From: Rhynchopus sp. YZ270_cl-10
Lineage: Eukaryota; Euglenozoa; Diplonemea; Diplonemida; Diplonemidae
DNA: 64,000 bases
Direction: 5' to 3'
NCBI GenBank assembly: GCA_964035575.1
Contig: OZ037873.1
Coordinates: 744,001 to 808,000 of the forward strand
The notes below the pieces were generated by a model. The model did not search any database and had not been told where the DNA came from. It saw only the letters and a list, made by a program, of their open reading frames with translations. Below are positions 1-9,513 of the stretch, piece by piece. The number at the start of each line of letters is the position of its first letter. Within the stretch, counting starts at the first letter, position 1. The position numbers were made by a program, and so were the translations under genes.

Positions 1-95
1 AACTACGACACATGGGCTATTTTTTTTTGTCACACTCCGCTGCACCGAATGGACCATAACAAACTATTGACACCGGTTTCATCTTCTGTGCGAGC

Positions 96-143
96 AAGGT
101 GGCCAAAGCAACGCGAGGCTTACGTCATCTTGACAACTTTTCT
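96..143 (+). repeat. Dispersed hairpin element, family A
   Basis: Matches the family A plan: AAGGTG, an AAGC/GCTT inner stem around an ACGCGAG loop, then GTCATCTT and a pyrimidine tail. It is a diverged copy. Confidence 0.6.
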
Positions 144-300
144 AATGTGAGAAATTACCATACCAGCAAAACTGTGTTCAAAAAGCTTGACTGTGTTTCC
201 ATTTTTCAGGTCAGTACGTTCGTTTTGCGGGCGGTAGTGGGGGAGGGGTGGGCGTCTGGCGTTGTCGCTCACACACAACGTTTTTTCTAAGAATCTGATC

Positions 301-346
301 AAGGTGACTAAGCATGAGAGGCTTAGGGTCATCTTATAAACTTTTC
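301..346 (+). repeat. Dispersed hairpin element, family A
   Basis: Near-consensus copy. GGTGA pairs with TCATC (one G-U pair), CTAAGC pairs with GCTTAG, and the loop is ATGAGAG. A TTATAAACTTTTC tail follows, ending in a T tract and CCAG. Confidence 0.75.
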
Positions 347-581
347 TTTTTCTTTTTTTTTCCAGTATTTTTGTGCACAGAGAGCTAGGTCGCACAGATT
401 CTCATCTCTCAAAAAAAAATTCTCTCTTTTTTTTTTTTGTTTCCTTCTCCCCTTGCCGGCAGTTCTCTTTTGTAGATTAGGGGGAGGTCTCCTTAGGGTG
501 CGCTTGCTTTTAGTTTTCTTCACCCATTTCAAAAGTGTCCCACAGGAAAAAGAATCCCTCCTCCCTCCCTCCCTCCCTTTC

Positions 582-622
582 AGATGTGTTGTGCACGAGA
601 GGCACATTCATCTTACATTTTT
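582..622 (+). repeat. Dispersed hairpin element, family B
   Basis: Family B plan: AGATG pairs with CATCT, and an inner TGTGC pairs with GCACA, around the loop ACGAGAG. TTACATTTT follows. Confidence 0.7.
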
Positions 623-885
623 TTTCTTTTTGTTCGACCAGCTCGTTTCTTTCCATTATTTTCCGAACATACCAAATGGGGCAACAATAAAGGAGAGGGC
701 ATAATATATGCAAGCCGGTAGGTTTCATCTTTCAATTTTTTTTCCACATTATTTTCTCCCTCCCTCTCTTCTCTACACACTTCCTACCAGAAAAAAACTC
801 TCGCTTTCTCCAGATTATCTCCACTTTACAAAAGAGGAAACCGATCTTTTCTAAACCTCTTACCCTTCACTTCGTACTTTCCCGT

Positions 886-1962
886 ATGGAGGTCACCGTG
901 CACTGTTGTGTGACGGCGCGGTCTGTTGTTGTGGATGTCTCCCTTGATGGCACATTGGGTGACATAGTGGGTTCTGCGCTGCGTGCATTGGGACAGGACG
1001 ATACTGTTGCTGACGTCGCATCCCGCACACTACAGGTGAAAGGTGGTGGGGAGGTTGGCAGCAGAGACACATTGGTGTCAAATACATCTCTGCAGACTGG
1101 CGCAGAGGTGGAGATGCACGCTATCGAGACACGCCACGGGAACACACAGTATTATGCTCAAGGCATTGCTTTATCCCCCTCTGGGAGGCACCTTGCTTCC
1201 ATTGGATCGATTCTGACTGTCACCGACACTTTCAATGGAACGGAACTTTGGAAAACCCAGCTCGCACGCGCCAGGTTTGCTGTCGCCATATCCCCTTGCG
1301 GGGAGCTGCTCGCGCATTGGGGGGAGATGAAGCTAGAGTTACGCTATACAGAGTCTGGATCACTGAAGGCAACTGCGGAACACTATTTTGAATGTTCCGT
1401 TAAATTCTCACAGAATCAACCCTTTTTAGTAACCGGCGGTGCAGAGAGCATCACTCTATGGTCATTTGAAGGGATCCGTCTAAAGGACGTTGTAGCTCAT
1501 ACGGCGTTCAAAGTAGCGTTGTCAGGGACATCTCTTTTGTATCGTAAGGACTACGTTTTGGGGTCATTTTGTATGGAAACTGGAGAGAAAAAGCTTTCGA
1601 GTCTTGGTGCGAGCTACGCCTGCCTCGAGGCAAGTGGTGACTATGCTGTGACCGCGAATATGGGGGATGTGGAGGTGTGGGAGGTGGAGTGCTTCCGGAA
1701 GAAGAGGGTTCTGGAGGGGGAAGGTGCGTTGGTAACGGAGGTGCAGCTCTCAATTGAGTCCGGACGGGTCGTGGCAGTTGACGAAGACAAGCAGATCTCT
1801 GTCTGGAGTATGGCAACAGGGAGCGTGCGCCGCTTCACACCAGACACAGGCGGGACCTCCCCTTCTATTGCGTTGACGAAGTGCGGCAGCTGGCTCTTCT
1901 ATTCTACAGACCGCGGGGTGCGGGTTGCAGCCCTCGACGGCCTCTGCAAGGAGATGGAGTAG
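886..1962 (+). CDS. WD40-like beta-propeller protein
   Basis: A single open exon of 358 residues. The first ~80 residues look like a ubiquitin-like or N-terminal cap region (MEVTVHCCVTARSVVVDVSL, ending near VEMHAIETRHG). The rest is a run of WD-type blades, with recurring patterns such as ALSPSGRHLAS, AISPCGELLAHW, ESITLWSF, DVEVWEVE and KQISVWSM. Blades are diverged and few show a full GH-WD signature, so the fold is inferred from the ~40-residue periodicity. Such proteins usually act as scaffolds; no partner can be named. The ATG at 886 follows a pyrimidine-rich leader and is the first in frame. The last ~20 codons are partly duplicated just downstream (near 2035). Confidence 0.65.
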   Translation: MEVTVHCCVTARSVVVDVSLDGTLGDIVGSALRALGQDDTVADVASRTLQVKGGGEVGSRDTLVSNTSLQTGAEVEMHAIETRHGNTQYYAQGIALSPSGRHLASIGSILTVTDTFNGTELWKTQLARARFAVAISPCGELLAHWGEMKLELRYTESGSLKATAEHYFECSVKFSQNQPFLVTGGAESITLWSFEGIRLKDVVAHTAFKVALSGTSLLYRKDYVLGSFCMETGEKKLSSLGASYACLEASGDYAVTANMGDVEVWEVECFRKKRVLEGEGALVTEVQLSIESGRVVAVDEDKQISVWSMATGSVRRFTPDTGGTSPSIALTKCGSWLFYSTDRGVRVAALDGLCKEME

Positions 1963-2290
1963 ATTAGAGAGCGATGTGTGCATCCTCATGTGGTTCGTAG
2001 CCGTTCAAAGCGTTGTTCGTACACCTCATGTTTTCTATTCTACAGACCGCGGAGTGTGGGTTGCAGCAGCCCTCGAGCCTGCTGTAAAGAGATGGAGAGG
2101 TAGTGAGGTGGCGAATGGTGGTGGGATGTTAGTTTTGTGTGCTGTTCCAGGAGCTGGCAATAAATGTTTTGTGAAGGTGGTAAAGAGAGATTAGCGGAGG
2201 GGGGATGGCTGCAGAGAGATGTGCGTATCCTCCTAGCTGTTCAAAGCGTTTTTTTGTTCAATACACCTCGCATTTTCTATTCTTTTCACG
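1897..2290 (+). repeat. Imperfect tandem duplication of the WD40-like gene 3' end
   Basis: TTCTATTCTACAGACCGCGG occurs at 1897 inside the last codons of the WD40-like gene and again near 2035 in the downstream spacer. A second pair starts at GATGTGTGCATCCTC (1972) and GATGTGCGTATCCTC (2217). The downstream copy would encode FYSTDRGVWVAA followed by a different tail. The repeated stretch resembles a 3' splice acceptor (pyrimidines, CTACAG), so it could be an alternative last exon or simply a decayed duplicate. Confidence 0.6.
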
Positions 2291-2483
2291 CAAGCTTTTT
2301 TGTTTTGTGAAAATGTTCCCCATGTATTGCTCAAATGCGCAGAGATGTGTTTCATGCTTTCTAGCTTCCTTTTTTCTCTCTCTTTTTATGTTCTATCTGA
2401 AGAAAACAGAGTACCACTGACTTTTACCTGGTTTGTTCATATTCCGTTATCTTGATGTTTTCTTTGCGATAACGAATGTGATC

Positions 2484-2528
2484 AAGGTGACCAAGCACGA
2501 GAGGCTTAGGTTCATCTATAAGCCTTTC
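2484..2528 (+). repeat. Dispersed hairpin element, family A
   Basis: Clear copy: AAGGTGACC AAGC, loop ACGAGAG, GCTTAGG, then TTCATCT. The rest of the 2.3-2.8 kb spacer is T-rich with no gene seen. A small palindrome around CCCTTAGGGG lies near 2660-2685. Confidence 0.75.
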
Positions 2529-2834
2529 TTTCTTTTTGCTCATTTTTTACTCATTTTTTTGGCCTCAGAAAGTCTCAGAGACCAAATATTCCCACCGCAG
2601 GTTGGAGTTCCAGATCGCTGTTGCCGGCTTCTGCCTTTTTTTTATCATCCCAAAGATACGCACATACCCTTAGGGGTTATGTGTACTGTTACACCCCTTT
2701 GTGCGTTCTGTTCATTCTTGAGTAAGTATATCTCTCACAAAGACATTGCATATGCCCGGTGCGCACATTTATCTTTCAAGCCTTCGTTCTCCGTGAGAGT
2801 CTCGCCCTGCAACCATCGTCTACAGGTGGAGTGG

Positions 2835-3060
2835 GTAGCGGCTTCTTCACCTTAAAGGAATTCTTTGTGCTTCTTCCCCCTGATGTGCTGTTGCAGGCTG
2901 TCCGGGGCACGTTGCAGCAGTCGCAGAAGACCACGTAGTAGGTCTCGTTGAAGCTCTTCTCCTTGTGGAGCAGCGGGGCCTTCCCCGCTGCGTCTTCCAC
3001 GTTCTCATCCTCGGTGTCCTTGTCCTCCTGATCCTTCTTTTTTGGTCTTGTAGGCTCCAT
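2835..3060 (-). CDS. Possible U1-type zinc-finger protein (frame uncertain)
   Basis: On the minus strand an ATG at 3060 opens an acidic and lysine-rich stretch (MEPTRPKKKDQEDKDTEDEN) followed by KSFNETYYVVFCDCC. A shift of frame after NVPR would then give DSLQQHIRGKKHKEFL and a stop. Together these resemble a U1-type/matrin C2H2 finger (CxxC then H-x5-H), as in Snu23-like or Bud20-like RNA-binding and ribosome-assembly proteins. The frame as read does not give the histidines, so either the gene has decayed, the sequence has an indel, or the resemblance is chance. The ATG lies 94 bases from the divergent DPY-30 gene, which would fit a shared promoter. Confidence 0.35.
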
Positions 3061-3154
3061 TACTGTCCCCTTCGAGAGGAACTCCCTGTTACTCTTCCCC
3101 ACCTTTTCTCTTGCTAAAAGCATACACAAAAAGACAAAAAAAAAAAACTAAAAG

Positions 3155-3584
3155 ATGACACTGAACGAAAGCCTGCAGACGATGCCCACCTCGCATGAAT
3201 CGAAGCAGTACATTGAGGTGCACTTGAAGGCGGTATGCTTTTCGCCCCCCTCCTCACCCCCACTATTTGTGCCTGAGTGATATTACCAACCCTGTCTTAT
3301 TTTCTTCAATGAAGTGCTCTCTGGGGATACGATAACCCGCGGGGAACCAGTGTCTGTTCGCCGATGAACAGTGAGGTTTTTTGCACTTTCAACTTCTTTT
3401 TTTCTGTTCAATAAGGTTATCGTAGTTGTCTTTTGTCCCCTTCACCATCAACACCTCACCACAGACGCTTGTGAAGGCACTCACCGAGCTTGTCAAGGCA
3501 CGTCCACAGAACCAGATCCAGTGGCTCTCAGACCACCTCCTGCGTAACAACCCCAACAAGCCTGTGGTGCAGGTGCCTCATTAA
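3155..3584 (+). CDS. DPY-30 motif protein, two exons
   Basis: Exons 3155-3232 and 3465-3584 join in phase 0 across a 232-base GTATGC...ACAG intron. The product has 65 residues: MTLNESLQTMPTSHESKQYI then EVHLKA-TLVKALTELVKA and RPQNQIQWLSDHLLRNN. This is a DPY-30 motif, the short helical hairpin that dimerises. In other eukaryotes it docks onto amphipathic helices in COMPASS/MLL histone methyltransferase (via Ash2) or in ciliary and flagellar radial spokes. Its size is close to that of minimal Dpy-30 proteins. Which complex it serves here cannot be told. The intron holds a family D dispersed element at 3360. Confidence 0.8.
3360..3400 (+). repeat. Dispersed element, family D, inside the DPY-30 intron
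   Basis: CCGATGAACAGTGAGG, a short T run, then TGCACTTTCAACTTC. Nearly the same block recurs at 11591 and in the xanthine dehydrogenase intron at 59283. Confidence 0.75.
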
Positions 3585-3752
3585 TCTCTAAAATGACTGT
3601 GGGCGGAATGCAGCAAAACGCCCAAGGGGATACGTTTCCACGTTCCTTTGTTCAAAAAATATGGGTTCCCTTGAACATATTTCTTGTGCCCAGTACAGAA
3701 GAAAAAAGGTAAAGAGTGCGTACCATGCCCTTCAGAAACAGAATACGTGGAG

Positions 3753-3978
3753 GCTCTCTCTCTCTCTCTCTCACCCTTTCATTGTTTGAAAGATGTATGT
3801 GTGTGTGTATGTGTGCACGAGAAGGCCCGTACATCTTGCAAATTTTATTTCATTTTTTTATAATTCCCATTCTGTTGCGACCCTTTAGCACATCCTCCTA
3901 CACCCCTACACGATAAAACCAACCCCTTTCCCCTCTCTCTCTCTCTCTCCCCCCTCTCTCCCCCCTCTCTCCCCCCTC
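3753..3978 (+). repeat. CT microsatellites flanking a spacer
   Basis: Pure CT tracts at about 3753-3772 and CT/C tracts at 3931-3978. A GT run and a family B element lie between them. No gene is seen from 3585 to 4133. Confidence 0.8.
3791..3842 (+). repeat. Dispersed hairpin element, family B (expanded)
   Basis: AGATGTATGTGTG...GTGCACGAGAAGG then CCCGTACATCTTGCAAATTTT. The GTAT/GTGT stretch inside the stem has expanded, but the AGATG/CATCT base and the ACGAGA loop remain. Confidence 0.6.
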
Positions 3979-4133
3979 CTTTCCTTTCAAAACCCCAAAT
4001 CATTCTACATCACTCTCAAAACAAAGCTACTCACACGAGCCTAAATTCATCTCTAACCACTGTTTCTCTTTTTCGCCGATTCTCCTCATTAACACATTTT
4101 TCGAACTGCTCTTTTACCTCTTTCTGAGCCCTC

Positions 4134-4679
4134 CTACATATTTCCTGCAATGGCATCCGCCCACGTTCTCTGATCTCCTCTGTCCCCACTCGTCATCAGC
4201 CGCTGCCAGACCCCAACATTAGGGGCAGCCGCACGCGTCAGATCAGCGCGGCCCTGGACCTTCTTCACTGCCGCCCGGCGCAGATCCTCCACCGACAAAT
4301 TCTTGCGCCCGGTGGCGAAGAGCAAAGCCTCAAAATCACAGTCCCCCGCCTGAAAAGACCACGTCACCTGCGCATGTCGACGTCTGTTCCGGCTGCATCC
4401 CTTAACGGCTTCCCTTGCAACAATGTTCTCCGTCTCGGTCGGCTTTTCCAGCATTCGCACCAAGACTACTTGGTAGTACCTGAATCGACACAAATATGCT
4501 TCCATGGCCTGCTGGGTCTTGTAACATGTTGGTGCGCATTTGTGAATGTGGCAAAACATGAGGCACCAAGGCTCCAGCTTGGCCGCCTGTTCCGTCGCCC
4601 GAGGACTCTGCGCTGCCGGGCACTCACGCAAAAACTCCCACTCCCGCACCACATCGAGACCAGGCCCTTCCGGAATCAC
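4134..4679 (-). pseudogene. Possible Helitron-type fragment with OTU-like segment
   Basis: A 181-codon minus-strand ORF with no full-length counterpart. Residues ~40-55 read CHIHKCAPTCYK, resembling the His/Cys knuckle seen in Helitron replicase-helicase proteins. Residues ~120-181 (AGDCDFEALLFATG, SVEDLRRAAV, W..LM..GDRGDQRTWADA) resemble an OTU cysteine-protease domain, which some Helitrons encode. The Asp of the usual DGxC motif is not seen. The ORF has no signal peptide or membrane segment and no partner gene. It may be a leftover of a rolling-circle DNA transposon, or an unrelated host gene. The family call is inference only. Confidence 0.35.
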
Positions 4680-4767
4680 GGTGGCTGACTCAAACCTCCC
4701 ACTGAACTACTGAACCACTGAACTACACATCCCCCCCCAGGACATACACATTGCACACCCTATCCCC

Positions 4768-6168
4768 ATGGGGAGGGGTGGGTCCACCTATGCATGGGTG
4801 GGTGGTGCCTGCGCATCGCTCACATGCGCCGCATGCCTCTCCGCACGGTACTGCAGGCATCTGGGGGAGGGTGGAGACAGCTCCGGAACCACCCCGACCT
4901 CCCCTGCACAGAACGTCGTTGTGGCTACTTCCGCACCACACTCACCACGCACAACCGAAGAAGAGCTGCCAACACGCATCCGACAGGCAATCCACGCTGA
5001 CGGCACTGTCGAATGGGAGGACACCCGCATGGGGGTCGCACTGCGGTACGACCCGGTACAGCTCCGCATGCTGCAACCCGTACACCGTTCGTTTCCATTC
5101 GCTGTCTTAGAATTTGACATTATCGATGAAGAAGCTGACGGCAGCAGAATCGGCGCTGCAGTGACGATCCAGGTACACGACGTCAGCGCAGAGGAGGAGT
5201 TGGTTGGGGCAGGGGGGCTCTATCTAGATGCCTACGTAGATAAGAGCTTGGCAGCACTGCAGGAAATGGACGAGCTGCTGGAGGTGGAGGGGCGGGAGGT
5301 GGCGGTGTTGGACTCGCTTCCTGCGGTGCAGTTCTTCTACTGCTGTTGCGACGGGGATGGGGTGGAACGGCGGGTCTGGTCGGTCGCAGCGCAACGCGGC
5401 AACGAAGTCGTCAGCATCTCCTACAGCAGCCCCAAACACGCCTTCACCTCTCTCCCCGCCGTAAAAGCCTTTACCTCCAAGGTGCGGATCCGCCCTCCTC
5501 AACCATCCAACTCTGTTTTAATCTTTACCGACCCGAAGTATGGAGTATCACTGCAGGTGAGCGCTTCGCAGTACTACGTTGAGTCGACGGCGGCCAATGG
5601 AGGCTCATCTTGGAGGGAGATTGTGCAGTTTACGAGCGGAGGGGGTGGCGGGGCAGGGGCGTCGATTATAAGGCTAGAGGCAGAGCCAGCGCATCTGCCG
5701 GTTATTGATGTGGAGGATGGGGAGAGGGGGAGAAGGAGTTCGGAGTCGGGTCTGCGGTATGCAGCTCAGGTGTATAGACAGCAGGTGGCAAACGATGCAG
5801 ATGGTGGTATCATCCAATGGACGCGATTGGAATCAGCAGATGAATCTGGCGCATTAGTGCCAACAGAGAAGGGTCTCCGAGCTTCCATGGATATATTGAA
5901 CTCCCTGACGCGTACCGTCACCCTGCACTGCCCAGAAGAGCTCGAGGCAGTAGCCTTCTCGTACACAAAGCAGTGTGAAGACAACGCGGTGCTCAGCTTC
6001 ATAGTGTATATGTGGCTGTTGAGGGGGGATCTGTTTGTGTTGTCCTCGGTGTGCCACTCAGATGAGCGTGTCAGTGTCGCAGAAGCGCTCTATAGAGCCG
6101 CCACCACGATGAAATATGGGGGAGAGCATGGGCAAAGTATGTACAAAAAAGGGGGGGTATTTGAATAA
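4768..6168 (+). CDS. Unknown protein with two DcrB/PsbP-like alpha-beta domains
   Basis: 466 codons without an intron. Two regions share the same plan: an opening like TRMGVALRYDP (~residue 88) and KYGVSLQVSASQYY (~252), a mixed strand core, then a closing helix-strand such as FTSLPAVKAFTSKVRI (~235). This resembles the DcrB/DUF1795 and PsbP/Mog1 fold, but no catalytic residues are known for that fold and the match is by pattern only. The first ~80 residues are Cys/Gly/Ser-rich and may be a signal or spurious extension; the first later Met is at ~88. AATAAATAAAAG right after the stop fits a polyadenylation signal. Function unknown. Confidence 0.55.
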   Translation: MGRGGSTYAWVGGACASLTCAACLSARYCRHLGEGGDSSGTTPTSPAQNVVVATSAPHSPRTTEEELPTRIRQAIHADGTVEWEDTRMGVALRYDPVQLRMLQPVHRSFPFAVLEFDIIDEEADGSRIGAAVTIQVHDVSAEEELVGAGGLYLDAYVDKSLAALQEMDELLEVEGREVAVLDSLPAVQFFYCCCDGDGVERRVWSVAAQRGNEVVSISYSSPKHAFTSLPAVKAFTSKVRIRPPQPSNSVLIFTDPKYGVSLQVSASQYYVESTAANGGSSWREIVQFTSGGGGGAGASIIRLEAEPAHLPVIDVEDGERGRRSSESGLRYAAQVYRQQVANDADGGIIQWTRLESADESGALVPTEKGLRASMDILNSLTRTVTLHCPEELEAVAFSYTKQCEDNAVLSFIVYMWLLRGDLFVLSSVCHSDERVSVAEALYRAATTMKYGGEHGQSMYKKGGVFE

Positions 6169-6380
6169 ATAAAAGCTACGTTCCAGAGTTGAGGACAACG
6201 CGTGTCTATATCTTTTTGAGTACAGATCCTGCACTAGCAGGTGATTGTTGACACTATACTATTAAGTACGTACTAAAGTTTTTGCCCGCGAGGTTGTGAC
6301 GCCTGCACCATTGGGCAGCCCAGTGAAAACTGAAAGTGAGCTGTCCTTCATCTCCATACTCGTACAGTTCGTGCCTCACG

Positions 6381-6755
6381 ATGGTCTGTGCGGCAGCTGC
6401 AACCGCACTGCCGACTACACTCCCCTACCGTCATCATCTGCTGAAGTACACCCACGATGTGCAGAAATTCTTCGTCATCGATGAATTTTTCCGGGGGTGC
6501 ACACTGCCTTTGTGTCTTCTGCGATTTCCTTTACTGGACGTGGATGTGGTAATTACGACACCGGTGCGGCTATGGTACAGGTTAGCGCGCATTCTGAGTG
6601 GCATGTTCCTCTGTGCCGGGGTTTTGCTGAATTTGCTTCACCACGGTGATGTCGCCGTGTTGGTGTATGACCTTAAAAGAAAAGCGGCGGCTTGGTTCTT
6701 CTTTTTGATGCGAAGAGCATCAGCACATTACTCCCAGAAGGGATTTTGTCCGTGA
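6381..6755 (+). CDS. Weak ORF, possibly a small membrane protein
   Basis: ATG at 6381 opens ~124 codons (MVCAAAATALPTTLPYRHHL). A hydrophobic stretch (RLARILSGMFLCAGVLLNLL) could span a membrane. Base composition is more coding-like than in neighbouring spacers, but there is no known domain and a splice-like ACAGGTTAGC lies inside it. It may be an exon of a split gene or chance. Confidence 0.2.
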   Translation: MVCAAAATALPTTLPYRHHLLKYTHDVQKFFVIDEFFRGCTLPLCLLRFPLLDVDVVITTPVRLWYRLARILSGMFLCAGVLLNLLHHGDVAVLVYDLKRKAAAWFFFLMRRASAHYSQKGFCP

Positions 6756-6958
6756 ACAGGCTTTTGGCAGGTCCGGCCCAATAAATGAAACAAATAGGGG
6801 GGAACTTTGGTAACGTTTTAATGACCAAACTGATCGTATTAAAATTAAACTTTTGTATTGATACATTATCCGTACTACTTTTCTTTTCCAAAAAAAAAAT
6901 ATAAACAACAACAGCCGCATCCTTGCAATATTCTTGCCCGATCTATCAATTCAGCCTC

Positions 6959-7462
6959 ATGCTCCCCGTTGGCTTGCGTGCCTTTGAACCGAGTGTAGGT
7001 GACCCCCATGTTCTATTCTGTGTGCCTGCATCTTCGAAGCTTGCCGTACGCGAGGACAAAGTACAACACGACAAACGGCTGCGTCTGTCACGCGAGTTTT
7101 ATATGAGAATCCGTGTCCAGGAGTTGTCTGATGTTTCGGAAGGGGATGGTGGGCTGGAGGTTGTGCTTGTCAATGAGATGGCGGCACTTGCGGCACAGGA
7201 TGTATCGGTTCACTACAACACCGTGACACAGCTTGCAGGGCACCCTACCCTCGAGCTCGTCTTCTCCGGGCAGAACCACCCTCTGGAGCTGTGTGCAGAC
7301 CTTGGCCTGCCCCCACCAGGCCAGGCCACAACTCTCCGCCTGATCACCCTCCGTGCTCGCTTCAAGTTCACCCTCGAGTTGATCTCCTCCGTCAACTACT
7401 TCCCCATCCTCATGAAAGGGATGTTCGAAGAGATCCTAGCAGGGTTCGCCTTTAAGTCGTAG
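6959..7462 (+). CDS. Unknown small alpha-beta protein
   Basis: 167 residues from the ATG at 6959 (MLPVGLRAFEPSVGDPHVLF). The body alternates predicted strands with a middle helix. The C-terminus (RLITLRARFKFTLELISSVN ... MFEEILAGFAFKS) resembles the closing strand-helix-strand of the DcrB/PsbP-like fold proposed for the gene at 4768. It could be a single-domain relative of that protein, but the similarity is weak. ATATAAACAACAAC about 60 bases upstream could be a core promoter. No introns, signal peptide or membrane segment are seen. Confidence 0.5.
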   Translation: MLPVGLRAFEPSVGDPHVLFCVPASSKLAVREDKVQHDKRLRLSREFYMRIRVQELSDVSEGDGGLEVVLVNEMAALAAQDVSVHYNTVTQLAGHPTLELVFSGQNHPLELCADLGLPPPGQATTLRLITLRARFKFTLELISSVNYFPILMKGMFEEILAGFAFKS

Positions 7463-7551
7463 GTTTATAAAGCGCTTTTTCTAAGTTTCTAACCATGTGT
7501 GTTTTTTTTGTATTCCAGAATGAGATAAAAGAAAGATGTTCATGAGAACGC

Positions 7552-8469
7552 ATATCAGCCAAAATCTGCTTAGCCGTATACTTCGGGGCCTCGTTCACTT
7601 AATAAACCACAGATGCAAATTTTTGATCCTACGACCCCGCATTTAACTCATTTCGATCCCCTGACTTCAATCCCAAAAAAATTTCAAAAAAAGGAAAAAA
7701 AAATATTTTGTGAAATGACGTCGGCAGTTTTTTTACTTTTGCTTTCCTGCGCCTGAGTTATTAAGTTGTTATCCAAACACCTCGAAAATGGGCTTGTATC
7801 GATTTCCGAGCTCATCGCGTTTCATAGAAAAAAAAATCGACCATTTTAGTGGAGTAGAAGTCAAAAAAAAGTGGCTCCAATGCTTTGTACATGTAATACA
7901 GGGGATTTTCAGTGCAGAAAGAGTGGTCGGCTCCACCAAAAGTTGCGTAACGTGGAGTGTGTTTCCAGTTGAGAAAAAAGGTCGCAATTGAAAGATTTGT
8001 CAAAAATAAATCCAAAGAAAAAAAAAACGACAACTTTTGACAAAACAAATCCAATTTAGAGACACCACTGTGTTGGACCCAAATAGGAGGTTTCCTCACC
8101 GTACATAGTACACTGTACAGTAGCCAGTACATAGTACCCATTCTCCCGCCGCCCACTCGCTCGCCCCAGATGCATATTTTTGAGCGTCCGACCCCGGAAT
8201 TGAACGTTTTTGCACCCTATCTTTCCAAGAATATTTTTTTTCAGAATGTGCCTGGGCCATAAAATTGATAAAATCCACCTGTCCACGGTCAAGTACGTTT
8301 GAGAGGCCGGGGGTGTAATATTTTCCCCCGAAAAGGCGCTTGTATGCATTTCCGGAGCAATCTGAAAAAATTCCGGGGTCGCAACATTTTTTTTGGCGGA
8401 TTTTTTATCGCTTTAAAGTGGCTCCAAAAACAGGCCTTTATATACGGCTAAGCAGATTTTGGCTGATAT
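7552..8469. mobile_element. Non-autonomous TIR element, about 918 bases
   Basis: Perfect 29-base terminal inverted repeats (7552-7580 and 8441-8469) begin ATATCAGCCAAAATCTGC. Inside there is no transposase, and subterminal blocks at about 7608 and 8164 repeat the motif AGATGCA-ATTTTTGA then GACCCCG. This is the layout of a MITE-like DNA element. A target-site duplication could not be made out. Confidence 0.75.
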
Positions 8470-8587
8470 TCATCTTAGATTTTTTTTTTCAGTTTCAGTT
8501 TCAGTTTGACATTCCCACCCAACCATGTAAAGAGGAATTACTGATGAAGTCAAATACACCTTTTGAAGGAAATGTATAAAAAGGTGT

Positions 8588-8695
8588 ACCGTATTTGTAC
8601 AAAAAAATTATCGACCGTACTGATGTTCAACCTTTTCAGGATTTCTTCTGAAAGTTCGACCTGTTTTATGGTCGATAATTTTGTACGAATACGGT
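8588..8695. mobile_element. Short palindromic MITE-like element
   Basis: An arm ACCGTATTTGTAC..AATTATCGACC (8588-8616) is matched by its complement at 8670-8695, with a loop of about 50 bases. The ends (ACCGTA...TACGGT) resemble those of the large element at 43965-46973, so the two may use the same transposase. Confidence 0.6.
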
Positions 8696-9513
8696 CGTAT
8701 GGGTTAGTATGGGTTTTTTTGTGGTATACCGAGACATATTTCCATTCATGTGTTTCTCTCCCCGAGGTGACCAAAATAGGTGGACTGCGGTCGTTCGGTA
8801 CCCATTTTTTTCTTTTTCTCTTTTCGAGGGTGGGACCCTTTTTCGAGTGATGTGCAGTCGAAGCATGCAGCTTCAAAGGTAGTGTCATTATTTGTACAGC
8901 ATCACAAAAAATGTGAGTTTTTCTTTGTCTCGGTGCTAGTCGATATATGTGTACTGCGAAAGCCTCCCTCCCCCCACACCCCTCCCCATATTGGCAGCTG
9001 ATCTTTCTGTGATTATGTTTTACGATTTACGACTGTATTTCAAGTCAGCTATTGATGGATTTTTTTTTGGTAAAGCGCATATCAGAAACACACAGCACAG
9101 TCCATCATTTGCCTCCTCTGGAATGGTTAGTCGTGTACTGTGTGTTCTGACAGATTTTTTTTTACCCAAATTCCAGATTCCTGATACGTAAAATGCATCA
9201 GAACACACAGCCAACCATCACCCTCTCCCCACCCCAAAATCTTACCCCCTTTTTTTTTGTGGGACCTAAAAAATAACCCATTGTGTATAAGAAAAACCCC
9301 CACAAAAAAAGAAAAACACATCCCCCCCTTTTTACAGAAACCAGAAACCTTATTTTTTTACCCTACTTTTAAACCTTTATCATGGTGTTCACGCTAAAAC
9401 TTCTCATATTTTTGGGGGCATATTCCAAAAGAATTACCCCCTATTTTCAAACCACATAAAACTCCCCCTCTTTCTGGAACATCATATAGCAGACAGCACA
9501 CCTTTAGCATACA
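8696..9513. other. Spacer without a recognisable gene
   Basis: T- and A-run-rich DNA. Three imperfect copies of a block with CAGAACACACAG or its complement CTGTGTGTTCTG lie near 9085, 9138 and 9200, suggesting decayed inverted repeats. No coding region is supported. Confidence 0.5.

Larger units (their letters stand above)
1..885. other. Spacer without a recognisable gene
   Basis: No convincing coding region is seen. The stretch is made of T-rich and C/T-rich tracts and carries three dispersed hairpin elements (near 96, 301 and 582). The last 100 bases before the ATG at 886 are pyrimidine-rich and probably hold the promoter and 5' UTR of the WD40-like gene. Confidence 0.6.
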
